Shown here in pieces: positions 25,888 to 36,506 of a stretch of DNA of 64,000 bases (position 1 is its first letter; each line of letters starts with the position of its first letter). The notes under the pieces are model-generated. The model worked only from the letters and a program-made list of their open reading frames with translations, ran no database searches and had not been told where the DNA came from. This stretch comes from Oryzicola mucosus (lineage in GTDB: Bacteria > Pseudomonadota > Alphaproteobacteria > Rhizobiales > Rhizobiaceae), in contig NZ_JACVVX010000003.1 in assembly GCF_014534685.1 (NCBI RefSeq), positions 496,001 through 560,000 of the forward strand, in the 5' to 3' direction. The position numbers and the translations under genes were made by a program.

Positions 25888-26735
25888 GAACTATCGTTCA
25901 CCCCGGAGAGGCCAGCGAACCGCGCGTGCTGGCCCTACCTTGCACAGTCCGTTCGGTGCGCGTTACCTTCCAGCCGGGCATGCCGGTGCTGGATGCGGTC
26001 ACGCAGGCATTCGCTCCGCATGGCATCGAAAGTGCTGTGGTGACCATCTCCGGCGGCGCTTTCGACCCGCTGATTTACGTTATGCCCGCCCCTGCCAGTG
26101 ATGGCATCCACGCCGCATGGTACAGCGAAACTCACTCTCCCGAAGGCCGCGGCGCCATCGAGACGCTGACCTTCACCTATGGCCGCCGCGATGGCGCACC
26201 GTTCCTGCATTGCCATGGCATCTGGCACCACGCCGATGGAAGCCGGCACGCCGGGCATTTGATGCCGCACGATGCTCATTTCGCGGAGGTCGTCGACGCG
26301 GAGGTGCTTGCCATTTCCGGTGCGGTTCTCGACCAGCTCGATGACGACGAGACCAAGTTCAAGCTGTTCACGCCGGTGCCGCTCGAGGGTACTGCGGCCG
26401 AGGGCGGCAAGCGCGGCGTTCTCTGCCGCGTCAAGCCGAATGCCGAAATCAATGCCGCCGTGGAACAGACGGCCAAGGCGGCCGGTTTCGAACGTGCGAC
26501 GCTTCACGGCATCGGCAGCTTGGTCGGCTGCGATTTTGTCGACGGACAGCATATGGAATCCTTCGCCTCGGAACTGTTCATCCGCAACGGAATGGTCGAG
26601 ACGGTGAACGGCAAGATGCAATCAAGCATCGACATCGGCATCGTTGACGTTGACGGCGCCATCTTCGAGGGTGAGATCGTGCATGGCCGGAACCCCGTCT
26701 GCGTGACGTTCGAACTCCTGATCATCGAGAACTGA
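25884..26735 (+). CDS. Tandem PPC/DUF296-domain protein of unknown function
   Basis: 283 aa from the GTG at 25884, which overlaps the SDR stop. Two PPC (DUF296) domains follow each other, at about residues 15-145 and 150-283. The first keeps the metal-binding signature LHCHGIWHHADGSRHAGHL (108-126), with conserved His109, His111 and His125. The second has lost most of these (RATLHGIGSLVGCDF). In single-domain family members this fold is a trimer and is often called DNA-binding by analogy with plant AHL proteins; no AT-hook is present here. As the last gene of a catabolic operon, an enzymatic or metal-dependent role is at least as likely. Confidence 0.8.
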   Translation: MRTIVHPGEASEPRVLALPCTVRSVRVTFQPGMPVLDAVTQAFAPHGIESAVVTISGGAFDPLIYVMPAPASDGIHAAWYSETHSPEGRGAIETLTFTYGRRDGAPFLHCHGIWHHADGSRHAGHLMPHDAHFAEVVDAEVLAISGAVLDQLDDDETKFKLFTPVPLEGTAAEGGKRGVLCRVKPNAEINAAVEQTAKAAGFERATLHGIGSLVGCDFVDGQHMESFASELFIRNGMVETVNGKMQSSIDIGIVDVDGAIFEGEIVHGRNPVCVTFELLIIEN

Positions 26736-26737
26736 CG

Positions 26738-28039
26738 CTAAGACAGCCATCCGCCGGTGAACCCGGCGCGACGCAGGCCACGCACGATGTGCGGGCAACC
26801 TCGCATCAGCGTCCACAGGAAGCCGGTGCGGTGGTTTTCGATCATCAGCGGGATCGGTCCCTGGTTGATGCCGACATGCTCGCAGGATGCCCAGCCGATG
26901 GGGTCGCCGTCCTCGGCAAGCGTCGGGTTGAAGCTGCAGGTGAAGCCGTAGGGGTTGCCGTCCCTCAGGTCGATCTCATGGAAATGCCGGATCGTCGGCA
27001 GCACGATCTCCGGCGCGAAGGGCAGCGACGCCACCGCCGACCAGGGCGACAGCGTGCCGTCGTCGGGGCCATAGGGAGCGCCGCGGGCGCGGTAGCTGTA
27101 GAAGCGACGCTCCTTGCCATCGACACGTCGTGTCAGCGGGCCGGGGCCGTCGCTCGCTGTCAGTCCCCAGCAGTTTGCGTCATACTCGCGAAAGCCGCGC
27201 GGATTGCGGATGGCATAGTCGCGCTGCACATAGGTCGCCTCGCGGCTGTTCTGAAAATAGTCCGACCCCTTCTTGCGCATATAGGCATCCTGTATCCCGC
27301 GCAGGTCGAGCCAGATATGCGCGAACTGATGGATGAAGAGCGGGCCGGCATAGACCATCTCGCGCCCGTAGATCGTCTTCCAGCGGTGGCCCGCCGTCCA
27401 GGCGGCATAGGCTTCCGGACCGATCGGGAAGGTCGGCGAGCCGAGCGCCAGCACATAAAGGATAAGTGCTTCGCTATAGCCCTCCCATCTGTAGGGCAGG
27501 AACCCCCGCTTCGGCTTCCAGCCGAGCGACAAGGCTGCCCCGCCATTCTGCGCCCATTGCCAATCGACTCGGCGGTACAGCGCATCCGACAGGGCGCGGA
27601 TTTCCTTTTCTTCAGCGGTGTCGCGGGAAAAATACGCGCCGACCGTCAGGATACCGGCCATCAGAAGTGCGGTGTCGATGGTCGACAGTTCGCATTTCCA
27701 GGCGCGGCGACCGGTCTCCATATCGAGGAAATGATAGTAGAAACCGCGATGCCCAGTGGCATGCGGCGCTTCGCTCTGCTCGCTGTTGGAAAAGAAGCGA
27801 AGGGCCGCCAGCGTGCGCTGGCAAGCGTCGGCGCGTTGCATCAATCCACGCTCGACGCCCACCGTATAGGCCGACAGCGCAAAGCCGGTCGCCGCGATGC
27901 TTGCCGGCGACCCTTCGCGGGTACGGTCGCGCACCAAGCCGTTTTCGTGCCGTTCCTCGTGGAGGAAATATTCGAACGTCCGCCGCTGGAGAGAGTCGAG
28001 AAGCTCTGCGTCGGTCGGAATGTCTACGATCGTATCCAT
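26738..28039 (-). CDS. Glycoamylase-domain protein (PF10091-like glycoside hydrolase)
   Basis: 433 aa from the ATG at 28039 (MDTIVDIPTDAELLDSLQRRTFEYF). The alpha/alpha-barrel family landmarks are WKCELSTIDTALLMAGILTVGAYF, WEGYSEALILYVLALGSPT, GPLFIHQFAHIWLDLRG and YGFTCSFNPT. The same domain occurs in cyclic beta-1,2-glucan synthases and in GH144-type beta-1,2-glucanases, so a beta-glucan or oligosaccharide substrate is plausible. There is no signal peptide, so it should act in the cytoplasm. It converges with the DUF296 gene with a 2-bp gap. Confidence 0.82.
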   Translation of the reverse strand: MDTIVDIPTDAELLDSLQRRTFEYFLHEERHENGLVRDRTREGSPASIAATGFALSAYTVGVERGLMQRADACQRTLAALRFFSNSEQSEAPHATGHRGFYYHFLDMETGRRAWKCELSTIDTALLMAGILTVGAYFSRDTAEEKEIRALSDALYRRVDWQWAQNGGAALSLGWKPKRGFLPYRWEGYSEALILYVLALGSPTFPIGPEAYAAWTAGHRWKTIYGREMVYAGPLFIHQFAHIWLDLRGIQDAYMRKKGSDYFQNSREATYVQRDYAIRNPRGFREYDANCWGLTASDGPGPLTRRVDGKERRFYSYRARGAPYGPDDGTLSPWSAVASLPFAPEIVLPTIRHFHEIDLRDGNPYGFTCSFNPTLAEDGDPIGWASCEHVGINQGPIPLMIENHRTGFLWTLMRGCPHIVRGLRRAGFTGGWLS

Positions 28040-28249
28040 GCACTGCCCAGGTGGGTCACTCAAAACCGACCTGACATATACGCCGATTCTCGCGTCGCCG
28101 ATCACCGCGCGCGAAAAGTTGACAACGGTAAACTTGGGTGTGGAAGAACCGTATTTATCTTAAATTGTATTTTGAAAGGGAAACTCGGCACAAAAAACGT
28201 GATGCTGTGTCACGGTGCTGGGGTGATGGACCTTTGCACTCTCCTCCAT

Positions 28250-28425
28250 GTCACGGAATGGATTCCATGGTCGTGCTCGGCTTTGCCTCGCTTGCCATAG
28301 AATGACGAAGGTAGAGAGGTCCCCGCCGACTCCAACGTTGGTGACATACCCTTCCGCGTCTTCGTCATTCCCGCGGTGGAGCCGAGCGCAGCGAGGCGGA
28401 AACCCGGGAATCCATTCCGTGACCA
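28250..28425. repeat. 176-bp inverted-repeat element (MITE-like)
   Basis: The ends are perfect 17-bp inverted repeats, GTCACGGAATGGATTCC (28250-28266) and its complement (28409-28425). The interior is partly self-complementary too, for example CTTGCCATAGAATGACGAAG against CTTCGTCATTCCCGCGG. The GGAATCCATTCCGTGAC end is a widespread rhizobial palindrome. No transposase is encoded. It lies between lpdA and the glycoamylase gene, in a 475-bp gap that otherwise holds an AT-rich likely promoter (28120-28190) for the glycoamylase. Confidence 0.75.
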
Positions 28426-28514
28426 ATGAGATGGCCACGAAAGCAGAACTAGCCACGGCCTTCCCACACGGGAATGATAAGACGTGATACATTGCTCCGC
28501 TGCCACGTGTTCCC

Positions 28515-29915
28515 TCAAATATGCAGCGCGTGTCCCAATGCGCCCAAAGCGGCTTCCTGGAACGCTTCGCCGCGCGTCGGGTGGGCGTGGATCGTTCCGG
28601 CGATGTCTTCCAGCACGGCACCCATTTCCAGCGCCAGCGCGAAGGCCGAGGACAGTTCGGCGACGCCCATGCCGACCGCCTGGATGCCGAGCACAAGATG
28701 ATTGTCGGCGCGCGCGACGACGCGAACGAAGCCCGCCTCGTCATCCTGGCTCATGGCACGGCCATTGGCGAGGAATGGGAAATTGCCGATGACAATTTCC
28801 AATCCCTGCGCCTTGGCTTGGTTCGGCAAAAGCCCGACGGAGACGATCTCTGGGTCGGTGAAGCACACGGCGGCAATGGCTGTCTTGTCGAAGCTGCGCT
28901 TTTCACCGGCGATGATCTCGGCAACCATCTCGCCCTGCGCCATGGCGCGGTGCGCCAGCATCGGCTCGCCGGTGACGTCGCCCACAGCCCAGACATTGCG
29001 CATGGAGGTGGCGCATTGGTCGTCGATGGCGATGAATCGGCCTTGCATGGTGAGGTCGAGCTTTTCCAGCCCGAAACCCTGTGTGCGCGGCATGCGGCCT
29101 ACCGCTACCAGCACCTTGTCGGCAGCAATCGTCAGTTTGTCGACCGAACCGCTCTGCCGCACCACCAGCGCACGTTGGTCGTCGGAAAGCGCATGAGCGG
29201 TGGTCGCGGTCAGCACCTCGACGCCGAGCTGCTTGAGCCGCTTGGCAACCGGCGCGGTGAGTTCGGGGTCCCACACCGGCAGGATGCGGTCGGCGGCTTC
29301 GACAACCGTGACCTTGGAGCCGAGCTTGGCATAGGCCATGCCGAGTTCGAGCCCGATATAGCCGGCCCCGACAACGACGAGGGTGGCGGGAACCGCATCG
29401 AGCGCAAGCGCTTCCGTAGAGGAGATCACCGGCCCGCCGAACGGCAGCGCAGGCACTTCCACAGGCGCCGAGCCCGTCGCCAAGACGATATGTTCGGCAT
29501 GAATGCGCTTGTCGCCGTCAGCCATCCGCACCACGCAGCTCTTGCCGTCGATGAGCTCCGCTTTACCCGCGATGGCCTTGACCTTGTGCTTGCGCAGCAG
29601 GCCGGCCACGCCATTCGTCAGCCTTCCGACGATGCCATCCTTCCAGCCGATGGTCTTGCCGAAATCGAGGGTAGGCGATGCCACTGAGAGCCCGAAGGGC
29701 GAAGCACCTTTTTCCTGTGCCTTGGCGTGGTGGAAGGCCTCCGCCGCATGGATCAACGCCTTGGACGGAATGCAGCCGACATTGAGGCAGGTGCCGCCGA
29801 GCTTTGCCTCCTCCACCACGATGGTGGGCAGGCCGAGCTGGCCCGCGCGGATGGCTGTGACATAGCCGCCCGGTCCGCCGCCGATCACCAGCACCTTTGT
29901 CGAAATTTCTTCCAT
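28515..29915 (-). CDS. lpdA: Dihydrolipoamide dehydrogenase (E3) of the branched-chain complex
   Basis: 466 aa from the ATG at 29915. FAD-binding GGGPGGY, redox disulfide [13 protein letters not shown] (Cys43, Cys48), NAD-binding [10 protein letters not shown] and the C-terminal HAHPTRGE His-Glu pair are intact. It reoxidises the dihydrolipoyl groups of the E2 encoded one base upstream and passes electrons to NAD+. Last gene of the bkd operon. Confidence 0.95.
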   Translation of the reverse strand: MEEISTKVLVIGGGPGGYVTAIRAGQLGLPTIVVEEAKLGGTCLNVGCIPSKALIHAAEAFHHAKAQEKGASPFGLSVASPTLDFGKTIGWKDGIVGRLTNGVAGLLRKHKVKAIAGKAELIDGKSCVVRMADGDKRIHAEHIVLATGSAPVEVPALPFGGPVISSTEALALDAVPATLVVVGAGYIGLELGMAYAKLGSKVTVVEAADRILPVWDPELTAPVAKRLKQLGVEVLTATTAHALSDDQRALVVRQSGSVDKLTIAADKVLVAVGRMPRTQGFGLEKLDLTMQGRFIAIDDQCATSMRNVWAVGDVTGEPMLAHRAMAQGEMVAEIIAGEKRSFDKTAIAAVCFTDPEIVSVGLLPNQAKAQGLEIVIGNFPFLANGRAMSQDDEAGFVRVVARADNHLVLGIQAVGMGVAELSSAFALALEMGAVLEDIAGTIHAHPTRGEAFQEAALGALGHALHI

Positions 29916-29916
29916 G

Positions 29917-31215
29917 TCAGGCCTCGATGAACAAAGTTGCGGGCAGCTCAAGCCGCTCCTTGATGGCTCGGATGAAGCTTGCCGCGTCATGCCCGTCGAC
30001 CACGCGGTGATCGAAGGAGGACGACAGGTTCATCATCTTGCGCGGCACGAACCGATCGTCCTGCCAGACCGGCCGGATCGCCATCTTGTTGATGCCGACA
30101 ATCGCCACTTCCGGCCGGTTGATCACCGGCGTGGACACGATACCGCCAAGGTCGCCGAGGCTGCTGATGGTGATCGTCGAACCGGACAGTTCGTCGCGCT
30201 TGGCGGTGCCGTCTCGTGCGGCTTCCGCAAGGCGACGGATTTCCTGAGCCGTCTGCCAAAGGTCGAGTGTTTCGGCATGCTTCAGAACCGGCACCATCAG
30301 ACCGTTCGGCGTCTGGGCGGCGATACCGACATGAGCGGCCGCATAGCGCGAGACCACTTCGGCATCGTCGTCATACAGCGCGTTCATCTGCGGGAAGTCG
30401 CGCAGCGCCTGTGTCAGCGCCCGGACGATGAAGGGTAGCACGGTCAGCTTCGGCCGGTCTGGATGACGCTTGTTGAGATGCGCGCGCAATTCTTCGAGAG
30501 CCGTCATGTCGACTTCCTCAACATAGGCGAAATGCGCGATCTTGCGGGTGGATTCCGCCATCTTCTCGGCGATGCGGCGGCGCAGGCCGACGATCTTGAT
30601 CTGCTCGACGCCTTCACGCCTCGGCGTTCGCGAACTGGCGGCCGGGACGGCACCCGAGGCCATGAAGGCATCGAGATCCTGATGCGTGACGCGGCCTGCC
30701 GGACCGGTGCCGCGTATCTGGCGCAGATCGACACCGGCGTCGCGCGCCCTGCCCCGGACGGCGGGCGACGCAACCGGCTTTGCCTGTGCTTCGAGAGGCG
30801 TGCCGCGAACGGGCTCCGCCGGAGGACGAGAAACCTTCTCAGGTATGGGTGCTTTGGGCTTTTCCACGACAGGCGCCGACTTTTCGGCGGGCTTTTCCAC
30901 CGATGCTGCGGCAGGTTCCGCTTTCGGCGCGTCCTCAACGGGCACCGTTTCGGCCTCAAGCCTACTGCCCGCGGCTTCCGTTTCGATGGCAACCAGCTTG
31001 GAGCCGACGGCCATAACGGAGCCGACCTCCCCGCCAAGCTCGATCACGGTGCCGGCGACCGGAGACGGGATTTCCACCGTCGCCTTGTCGGTCATGACGG
31101 CCGCCAGAAGATCGTCCTCCCCAATTTCCTGTCCGGGCTGGACGTGCCATTCGACAACCTCGGCTTCCGCCACGCCTTCACCGATATCGGGCAGCTTGAT
31201 GATGCGGATCGCCAT
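29917..31215 (-). CDS. bkdB: Branched-chain 2-oxoacid dehydrogenase E2 (lipoamide acyltransferase)
   Basis: 432 aa from the ATG at 31215. One lipoyl domain with Lys44 in [12 protein letters not shown] is followed by an Ala/Pro/Glu linker. The peripheral subunit-binding domain ([29 protein letters not shown]) and catalytic domain with DHRVVDG come next. A single lipoyl domain and the bkd-type E1 genes point to a branched-chain rather than pyruvate complex. It is 1 bp from the bkdA2 stop and 1 bp from lpdA. Confidence 0.94.
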   Translation of the reverse strand: MAIRIIKLPDIGEGVAEAEVVEWHVQPGQEIGEDDLLAAVMTDKATVEIPSPVAGTVIELGGEVGSVMAVGSKLVAIETEAAGSRLEAETVPVEDAPKAEPAAASVEKPAEKSAPVVEKPKAPIPEKVSRPPAEPVRGTPLEAQAKPVASPAVRGRARDAGVDLRQIRGTGPAGRVTHQDLDAFMASGAVPAASSRTPRREGVEQIKIVGLRRRIAEKMAESTRKIAHFAYVEEVDMTALEELRAHLNKRHPDRPKLTVLPFIVRALTQALRDFPQMNALYDDDAEVVSRYAAAHVGIAAQTPNGLMVPVLKHAETLDLWQTAQEIRRLAEAARDGTAKRDELSGSTITISSLGDLGGIVSTPVINRPEVAIVGINKMAIRPVWQDDRFVPRKMMNLSSSFDHRVVDGHDAASFIRAIKERLELPATLFIEA

Positions 31216-31216
31216 G

Positions 31217-32230
31217 TCAGCCCTCCATCGCCTGCTTGAGTGCGCGGCCGACCCTGTCGGGGCCGGGGAAATAGTTCCACTCCTGCGCATGCGGGTAAGG
31301 CGTATCCCAGCCCGTCACCCGAAGCACCGGCGCTTCGAGATGGTAGAAGCAACGTTCCTGCACCTGCGCGGCCAGTTCGGCGCCGAAGCCCGAGGTGCGC
31401 GTCGCCTCATGCACCACCACGCAGCGTCCGGTCTTGGAGACCGACGCCACGATCGTCTCGACATCGAGCGGCACCAGCGTGCGCAGATCGATCACCTCGG
31501 CGTCGATGCCGGTCTCCTCAGCGGCCGTTAGCGCGACATGGACCATGGTGCCATAGGCGAGCACGGTCAGCGCGGAGCCCTCGCGGCGAACCGCTGCCTT
31601 GCCGATCGGCACGGTGTAATGGCCGTCGGGTGTTTCGCCCAGATCGTGTTTGGACCATGGCACCACCGGCTGGTCGTGATGGCCGTTGAACGGACCGTTG
31701 TAGAGCCGCTTTGGCTCCAGGAAGATGATAGGGTCGTCGTCTTCGATGGCCGAGATGAGAAGGCCCTTGGCGTCATAGGGGTTGGAGGGGATAACCGTCT
31801 TCAGTCCCGCGACATGGGTAAACAGCGCCTCGGGGCTCTGGCTGTGGGTCTGGCCGCCGAAAATGCCGCCGCCGCAAGGCATGCGAATGACGAGCGGCGC
31901 GGTGAAATCGCCCGCTGAACGATGGCGCAGACGCGCTGCTTCCGAGACGATCTGGTCATAACCGGGATAGACATAGTCGGCGAACTGGATTTCGGCCACC
32001 GGGCGCAGTCCATAGGCGCCCATGCCGATGGCGACGCCGACAATGCCGGTTTCGGAAATCGGCGTGTCGAAGCAGCGGTGGGTGCCGTATTTCTTCTGCA
32101 GGCCCTCGGTGCAGCGGAACACACCGCCGAAAAAGCCGACATCCTCCCCGAACACGACGACCTTCTCGTCGCGGTCCATCGACACGTCGATGGCGTCACG
32201 GATGGCCTCGATCATGGTACGCCGGGTCAT
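31217..32230 (-). CDS. bkdA2: Branched-chain 2-oxoacid dehydrogenase E1 beta subunit
   Basis: 337 aa. It has the transketolase-like pyrimidine-binding domain (FGEDVGFFGGVFRCTEGLQKKYG, DTPISETGIVGVAIGMGAYGLRPV) and a C-terminal transketolase domain (DLRTLVPLDVETI). It forms the alpha2beta2 E1 with BkdA1. The gene is separated from bkdA1 by 118 bp that contain a rhizobial palindrome, unlike the tight spacing of the rest of the operon. Confidence 0.94.
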   Translation of the reverse strand: MTRRTMIEAIRDAIDVSMDRDEKVVVFGEDVGFFGGVFRCTEGLQKKYGTHRCFDTPISETGIVGVAIGMGAYGLRPVAEIQFADYVYPGYDQIVSEAARLRHRSAGDFTAPLVIRMPCGGGIFGGQTHSQSPEALFTHVAGLKTVIPSNPYDAKGLLISAIEDDDPIIFLEPKRLYNGPFNGHHDQPVVPWSKHDLGETPDGHYTVPIGKAAVRREGSALTVLAYGTMVHVALTAAEETGIDAEVIDLRTLVPLDVETIVASVSKTGRCVVVHEATRTSGFGAELAAQVQERCFYHLEAPVLRVTGWDTPYPHAQEWNYFPGPDRVGRALKQAMEG

Positions 32231-32301
32231 GGTCTAGAGCCTTTCACCATTGGTTCGGAACTTGATCGACCTGCAGCGCTCATCGGCTCCATCTTTTGCT
32301 G

Positions 32302-32348
32302 GAGCATGATCTTTGCCGAAAACCGGTTCCCACTTTTCGGGATCATGC

Positions 32349-32350
<2 letters not shown>
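32302..32350. repeat. Rhizobial palindromic repeat between bkdA1 and bkdA2
   Basis: GAGCATGATC (32302-32311) and GATCATGCTC (32341-32350) are perfect inverted repeats around CCGAAAACCGGTTCCCAC-type sequence, a repeat very common in Mesorhizobium-like genomes. Its right arm overlaps two bases of the bkdA1 stop codon, so the element forms the end of that gene. Confidence 0.75.
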
Positions 32351-33735
<1,385 letters not shown>

Positions 33736-33849
33736 GCTGGTCTCCTCCAAACAGATTTTATTCCGATACTGAAAGGAAAACCTGCTTTTCATCCGGTCTT
33801 CATTGCAGATAAGAAGATGGATCATCCGCTTTTTCGGAGATTTGACGAA

Positions 33850-34353
33850 ATGTCTTCCATGACTGTCCGGCGGCGCCGCGATGGCGACCTCGATTCCGTC
33901 GACCGCAGAATCCTAAGCGTGCTGCGGGACGACGGCCGGCTGACCATCAACGATCTGGCCGAACGCGTCGGCCTGTCGCCGTCGCCCTGCTGGAGCCGGG
34001 TCAGGCGGCTGGAGGCAAGCGGGGTGATCGAGCGTTACGCGGCATTGATCGATCATGCCGCGCTGGGACTGCGCGACATTGTTTTTGTCGAGATCATGCT
34101 GGAAAAACACGACGAAAAGGTCCTGGACCGCTTCAGTGAAGCGCTGCAGCGCATCCCGGAGGTCATCGAGGCCAATCTGGTGAGCGGCGAATATGATTAC
34201 TTGGTCAAAGTCGCGGTGGCCGATACCGCCGACTACGAGCGCTTCCTGCGCGAACGGCTCTATAAGCTGGAAGGCATCCGGCACACCCGCTCGACCTTTT
34301 CCATCCGCGCCATCAAGCGCACGACATCGGTCGATCCGCTGCAGGTGGGGTGA
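33850..34353 (+). CDS. bkdR: Lrp/AsnC-family regulator of the bkd operon
   Basis: 167 aa from the ATG at 33850 (GGAG 10 nt upstream); an in-frame ATG at 33817 would add 11 residues with no family match. The HTH is LDSVDRRILSVLRDDGRLTINDLAERVGLSPSPCWSRVRRLEASGVI, followed by the RAM ligand-binding domain (LVSGEYDYLVKVAVADTADYERFL). It is divergent from bkdA1. In Pseudomonas the equivalent BkdR activates bkd genes in response to branched-chain amino acids; the same is inferred here. Confidence 0.88.
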   Translation: MSSMTVRRRRDGDLDSVDRRILSVLRDDGRLTINDLAERVGLSPSPCWSRVRRLEASGVIERYAALIDHAALGLRDIVFVEIMLEKHDEKVLDRFSEALQRIPEVIEANLVSGEYDYLVKVAVADTADYERFLRERLYKLEGIRHTRSTFSIRAIKRTTSVDPLQVG

Positions 34354-34456
34354 TCTTCACCATCCTCACAGTGTCGCATAACCGTAATGGAAGGTGGCTA
34401 GGGTCCGGCCAACCTCCAGACCGGAGGCTGTTTTCAAATAAAGTCAGGATAGCCAG

Positions 34457-36448
34457 ATGAACGAACGCGTTCAGCAGCCACACCCCTTCCGCACCAGCCT
34501 TCTCGAGGAAAATGCCGGACCCGGTCACAACCCGACTGAAAACCCGACGATGGGCGAAGTCATTTCCCGCCGCTTTTCGCGTCGCGGCTTTCTCAAGGGT
34601 TCGCTCGCCGTTTCGGCGATTGCCGCAACCGTCAGCCCCCTCGCCCTGATCACCGCCGATGAGGCGCGCGCCAATGGCGCATCCGCCTTTACCTTCGAGG
34701 AAGTCGAGGCCGGCGTCGATGCCGACCACCACGTTGCCGCGGGCTACGATGCCGACGTGCTGCTGCGCTGGGGCGATCCGCTGTTTACCGACGCCCCCGA
34801 CTTCGATCCGCTGAAGCAGTCGGCCGAAAGCCAGGCAAAGCAGTTCGGCTACAACAATGACTATGTCGGCTTCATCCCACTGGAAGGCTCTTCGGACCAC
34901 GGCCTTCTCGTCGTCAACCACGAATACACCAACCCGCACCTCATGTTCCCCGGCATCGTCACCATCGCCGAGGGCAAGGTGAAGCAGGCGCCGCTGACCA
35001 AGGAGCAGGTCGACATCGAGTTGGCTGCGCATGGCGGCACCATTGTCGAAATCCGCAAGGACAACGGCAAGTGGCAGGTTGTGCGCGACGGCAAGTTGAA
35101 CCGCCGCGTTACGGTCAACACTGAAATGCAGCTGACGGGTCCCGCCGCCGGCCACGACCGTCTCAAGACCAATGCCGACGCGACCGGCACCAAGGTGTTC
35201 GGAACGCTCAACAATTGCGCCGGCGGTGTCACTCCCTGGGGCACCTACATCATGGCCGAGGAAAACATCCACGGCTATTTCGGCGGCGAACTGCCAGCCG
35301 ACCATCCTGAAGCCACCAATTACAAGCGCCTGGGCATTCCGGAAGGCTCCTACGAATGGTCCAATTTCTACGACCGTTTCGACGTCTCGAAGGAGCCCAA
35401 TGAGCCGAACCGCTTCGGCTGGATTGTCGAGGTCGACGTCAACGATCCGAATTCGCTGCCCAAGAAGCGCACCGCTCTCGGCCGCTTCAAGCATGAGGGC
35501 GCGGAATCCATCGTCGCCAAGGACGGACGCGTCGTCTTCTATCTCGGCGACGACGAACGTTTCGACTATGTCTACAAATTCGTCACCAAGGGTACCTTCA
35601 ACCCGAACGACCGCGCGGCCAATATGGACCTGCTCGACGAGGGCACCCTTTATGTCGCGAAATTCGCCGAGGACGGCTCGGTCGAATGGCTGCCTTTGGT
35701 TCATGGCGAAGGGCCGCTGACGGCGGCGAACGGCTTCCAGAGCCAGGCGGACGTGGTGATTGAAGCACGACGCGCAGGCGACCTTCTGGGCGCAACCAAA
35801 ATGGACCGCCCCGAGGACGTTCAGCCCAACGGCACCAATGGCAAGGTGTATGTCATGCTGACCAACAACACCAAGCGCAAGGAAGACCAGGTCGACGCGG
35901 CCAATCCACGCGCCGAGAACGCCTTCGGCCACATCATCGAGATCGCCGAAGATGGTGGCGATTTCACCGCCACGAGGGGGACTTGGGAAGTGCTGCTGAA
36001 ATGCGGCGATCCTTCCGTCGCCGAAGTCGGCGCTTCGTTCTCGACTGCAACGACGGCCAATGGCTGGTTCGGCATGCCGGATAACTGCGCCATCGACGCC
36101 GCCGGCCGCCTTTGGGTATCCACCGACGGCAACAGCAACAAGGCCACTGGCCGCACCGACGGTCTTTGGGCGGTGGACACCGAGGGCGAGGCGCGCGCCA
36201 CGTCGAAGCTGTTCTATCGCGTGCCGGTTGGCGCGGAGATGTGCGGCCCACTGTTCACGCCCAACGACGAGACCGCTTTCGTGGCCGTGCAGCATCCCGG
36301 CGATGGCGGCGAAGACTGGGACGGCTTCGGTCGCGCCTCTTATTACGAAGACCCGTCGACCCGCTGGCCGGATTTCAAGCCCGACCTGCCGGTTCGGCCT
36401 TCGGTGGTGGCCATCACCAAGCAGGGTGGCGGCAAGATCGCCGTCTAG
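34457..36448 (+). CDS. PhoX-family alkaline phosphatase-like protein, Tat-exported
   Basis: 663 aa. A Tat signal with SRRGFLKGSL at 41-50 is followed by a hydrophobic stretch ending ADEARANG, so it is exported folded to the periplasm. The remainder is a PhoX/DUF839 beta-propeller protein with typical segments GFIPLEGSSDHGLLVVNHEY, NNCAGGVTPWGTYIMAEEN and ESIVAKDGRVVFYLGDDERFDYVYKF. Relatives are Ca/Fe-dependent phosphatases that release phosphate from organic esters. No clear Pho box was found upstream. A perfect terminator follows. Confidence 0.9.
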   Translation: MNERVQQPHPFRTSLLEENAGPGHNPTENPTMGEVISRRFSRRGFLKGSLAVSAIAATVSPLALITADEARANGASAFTFEEVEAGVDADHHVAAGYDADVLLRWGDPLFTDAPDFDPLKQSAESQAKQFGYNNDYVGFIPLEGSSDHGLLVVNHEYTNPHLMFPGIVTIAEGKVKQAPLTKEQVDIELAAHGGTIVEIRKDNGKWQVVRDGKLNRRVTVNTEMQLTGPAAGHDRLKTNADATGTKVFGTLNNCAGGVTPWGTYIMAEENIHGYFGGELPADHPEATNYKRLGIPEGSYEWSNFYDRFDVSKEPNEPNRFGWIVEVDVNDPNSLPKKRTALGRFKHEGAESIVAKDGRVVFYLGDDERFDYVYKFVTKGTFNPNDRAANMDLLDEGTLYVAKFAEDGSVEWLPLVHGEGPLTAANGFQSQADVVIEARRAGDLLGATKMDRPEDVQPNGTNGKVYVMLTNNTKRKEDQVDAANPRAENAFGHIIEIAEDGGDFTATRGTWEVLLKCGDPSVAEVGASFSTATTANGWFGMPDNCAIDAAGRLWVSTDGNSNKATGRTDGLWAVDTEGEARATSKLFYRVPVGAEMCGPLFTPNDETAFVAVQHPGDGGEDWDGFGRASYYEDPSTRWPDFKPDLPVRPSVVAITKQGGGKIAV

Positions 36449-36460
36449 CCCATATTCATC

Positions 36461-36491
36461 AAAACGCCGCTCCTTCATGGAGCGGCGTTTT
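36461..36491. terminator. Bidirectional terminator between phoX-like gene and ABC ATPase
   Basis: AAAACGCCGCTCC (36461-36473) and GGAGCGGCGTTTT (36479-36491) form a perfect 13-bp stem with a 5-nt loop. A and T runs at the two ends make it functional in both directions for the convergent genes. Confidence 0.9.
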
Positions 36492-36506
36492 GATCTGATT
36501 CCAGCT

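Noticed and set aside
34354-34456. Pho box before the PhoX-like gene
   Set aside because: GTGTCGCATAACCGTAAT only loosely resembles two CTGTCAT-type repeats; too weak to call.
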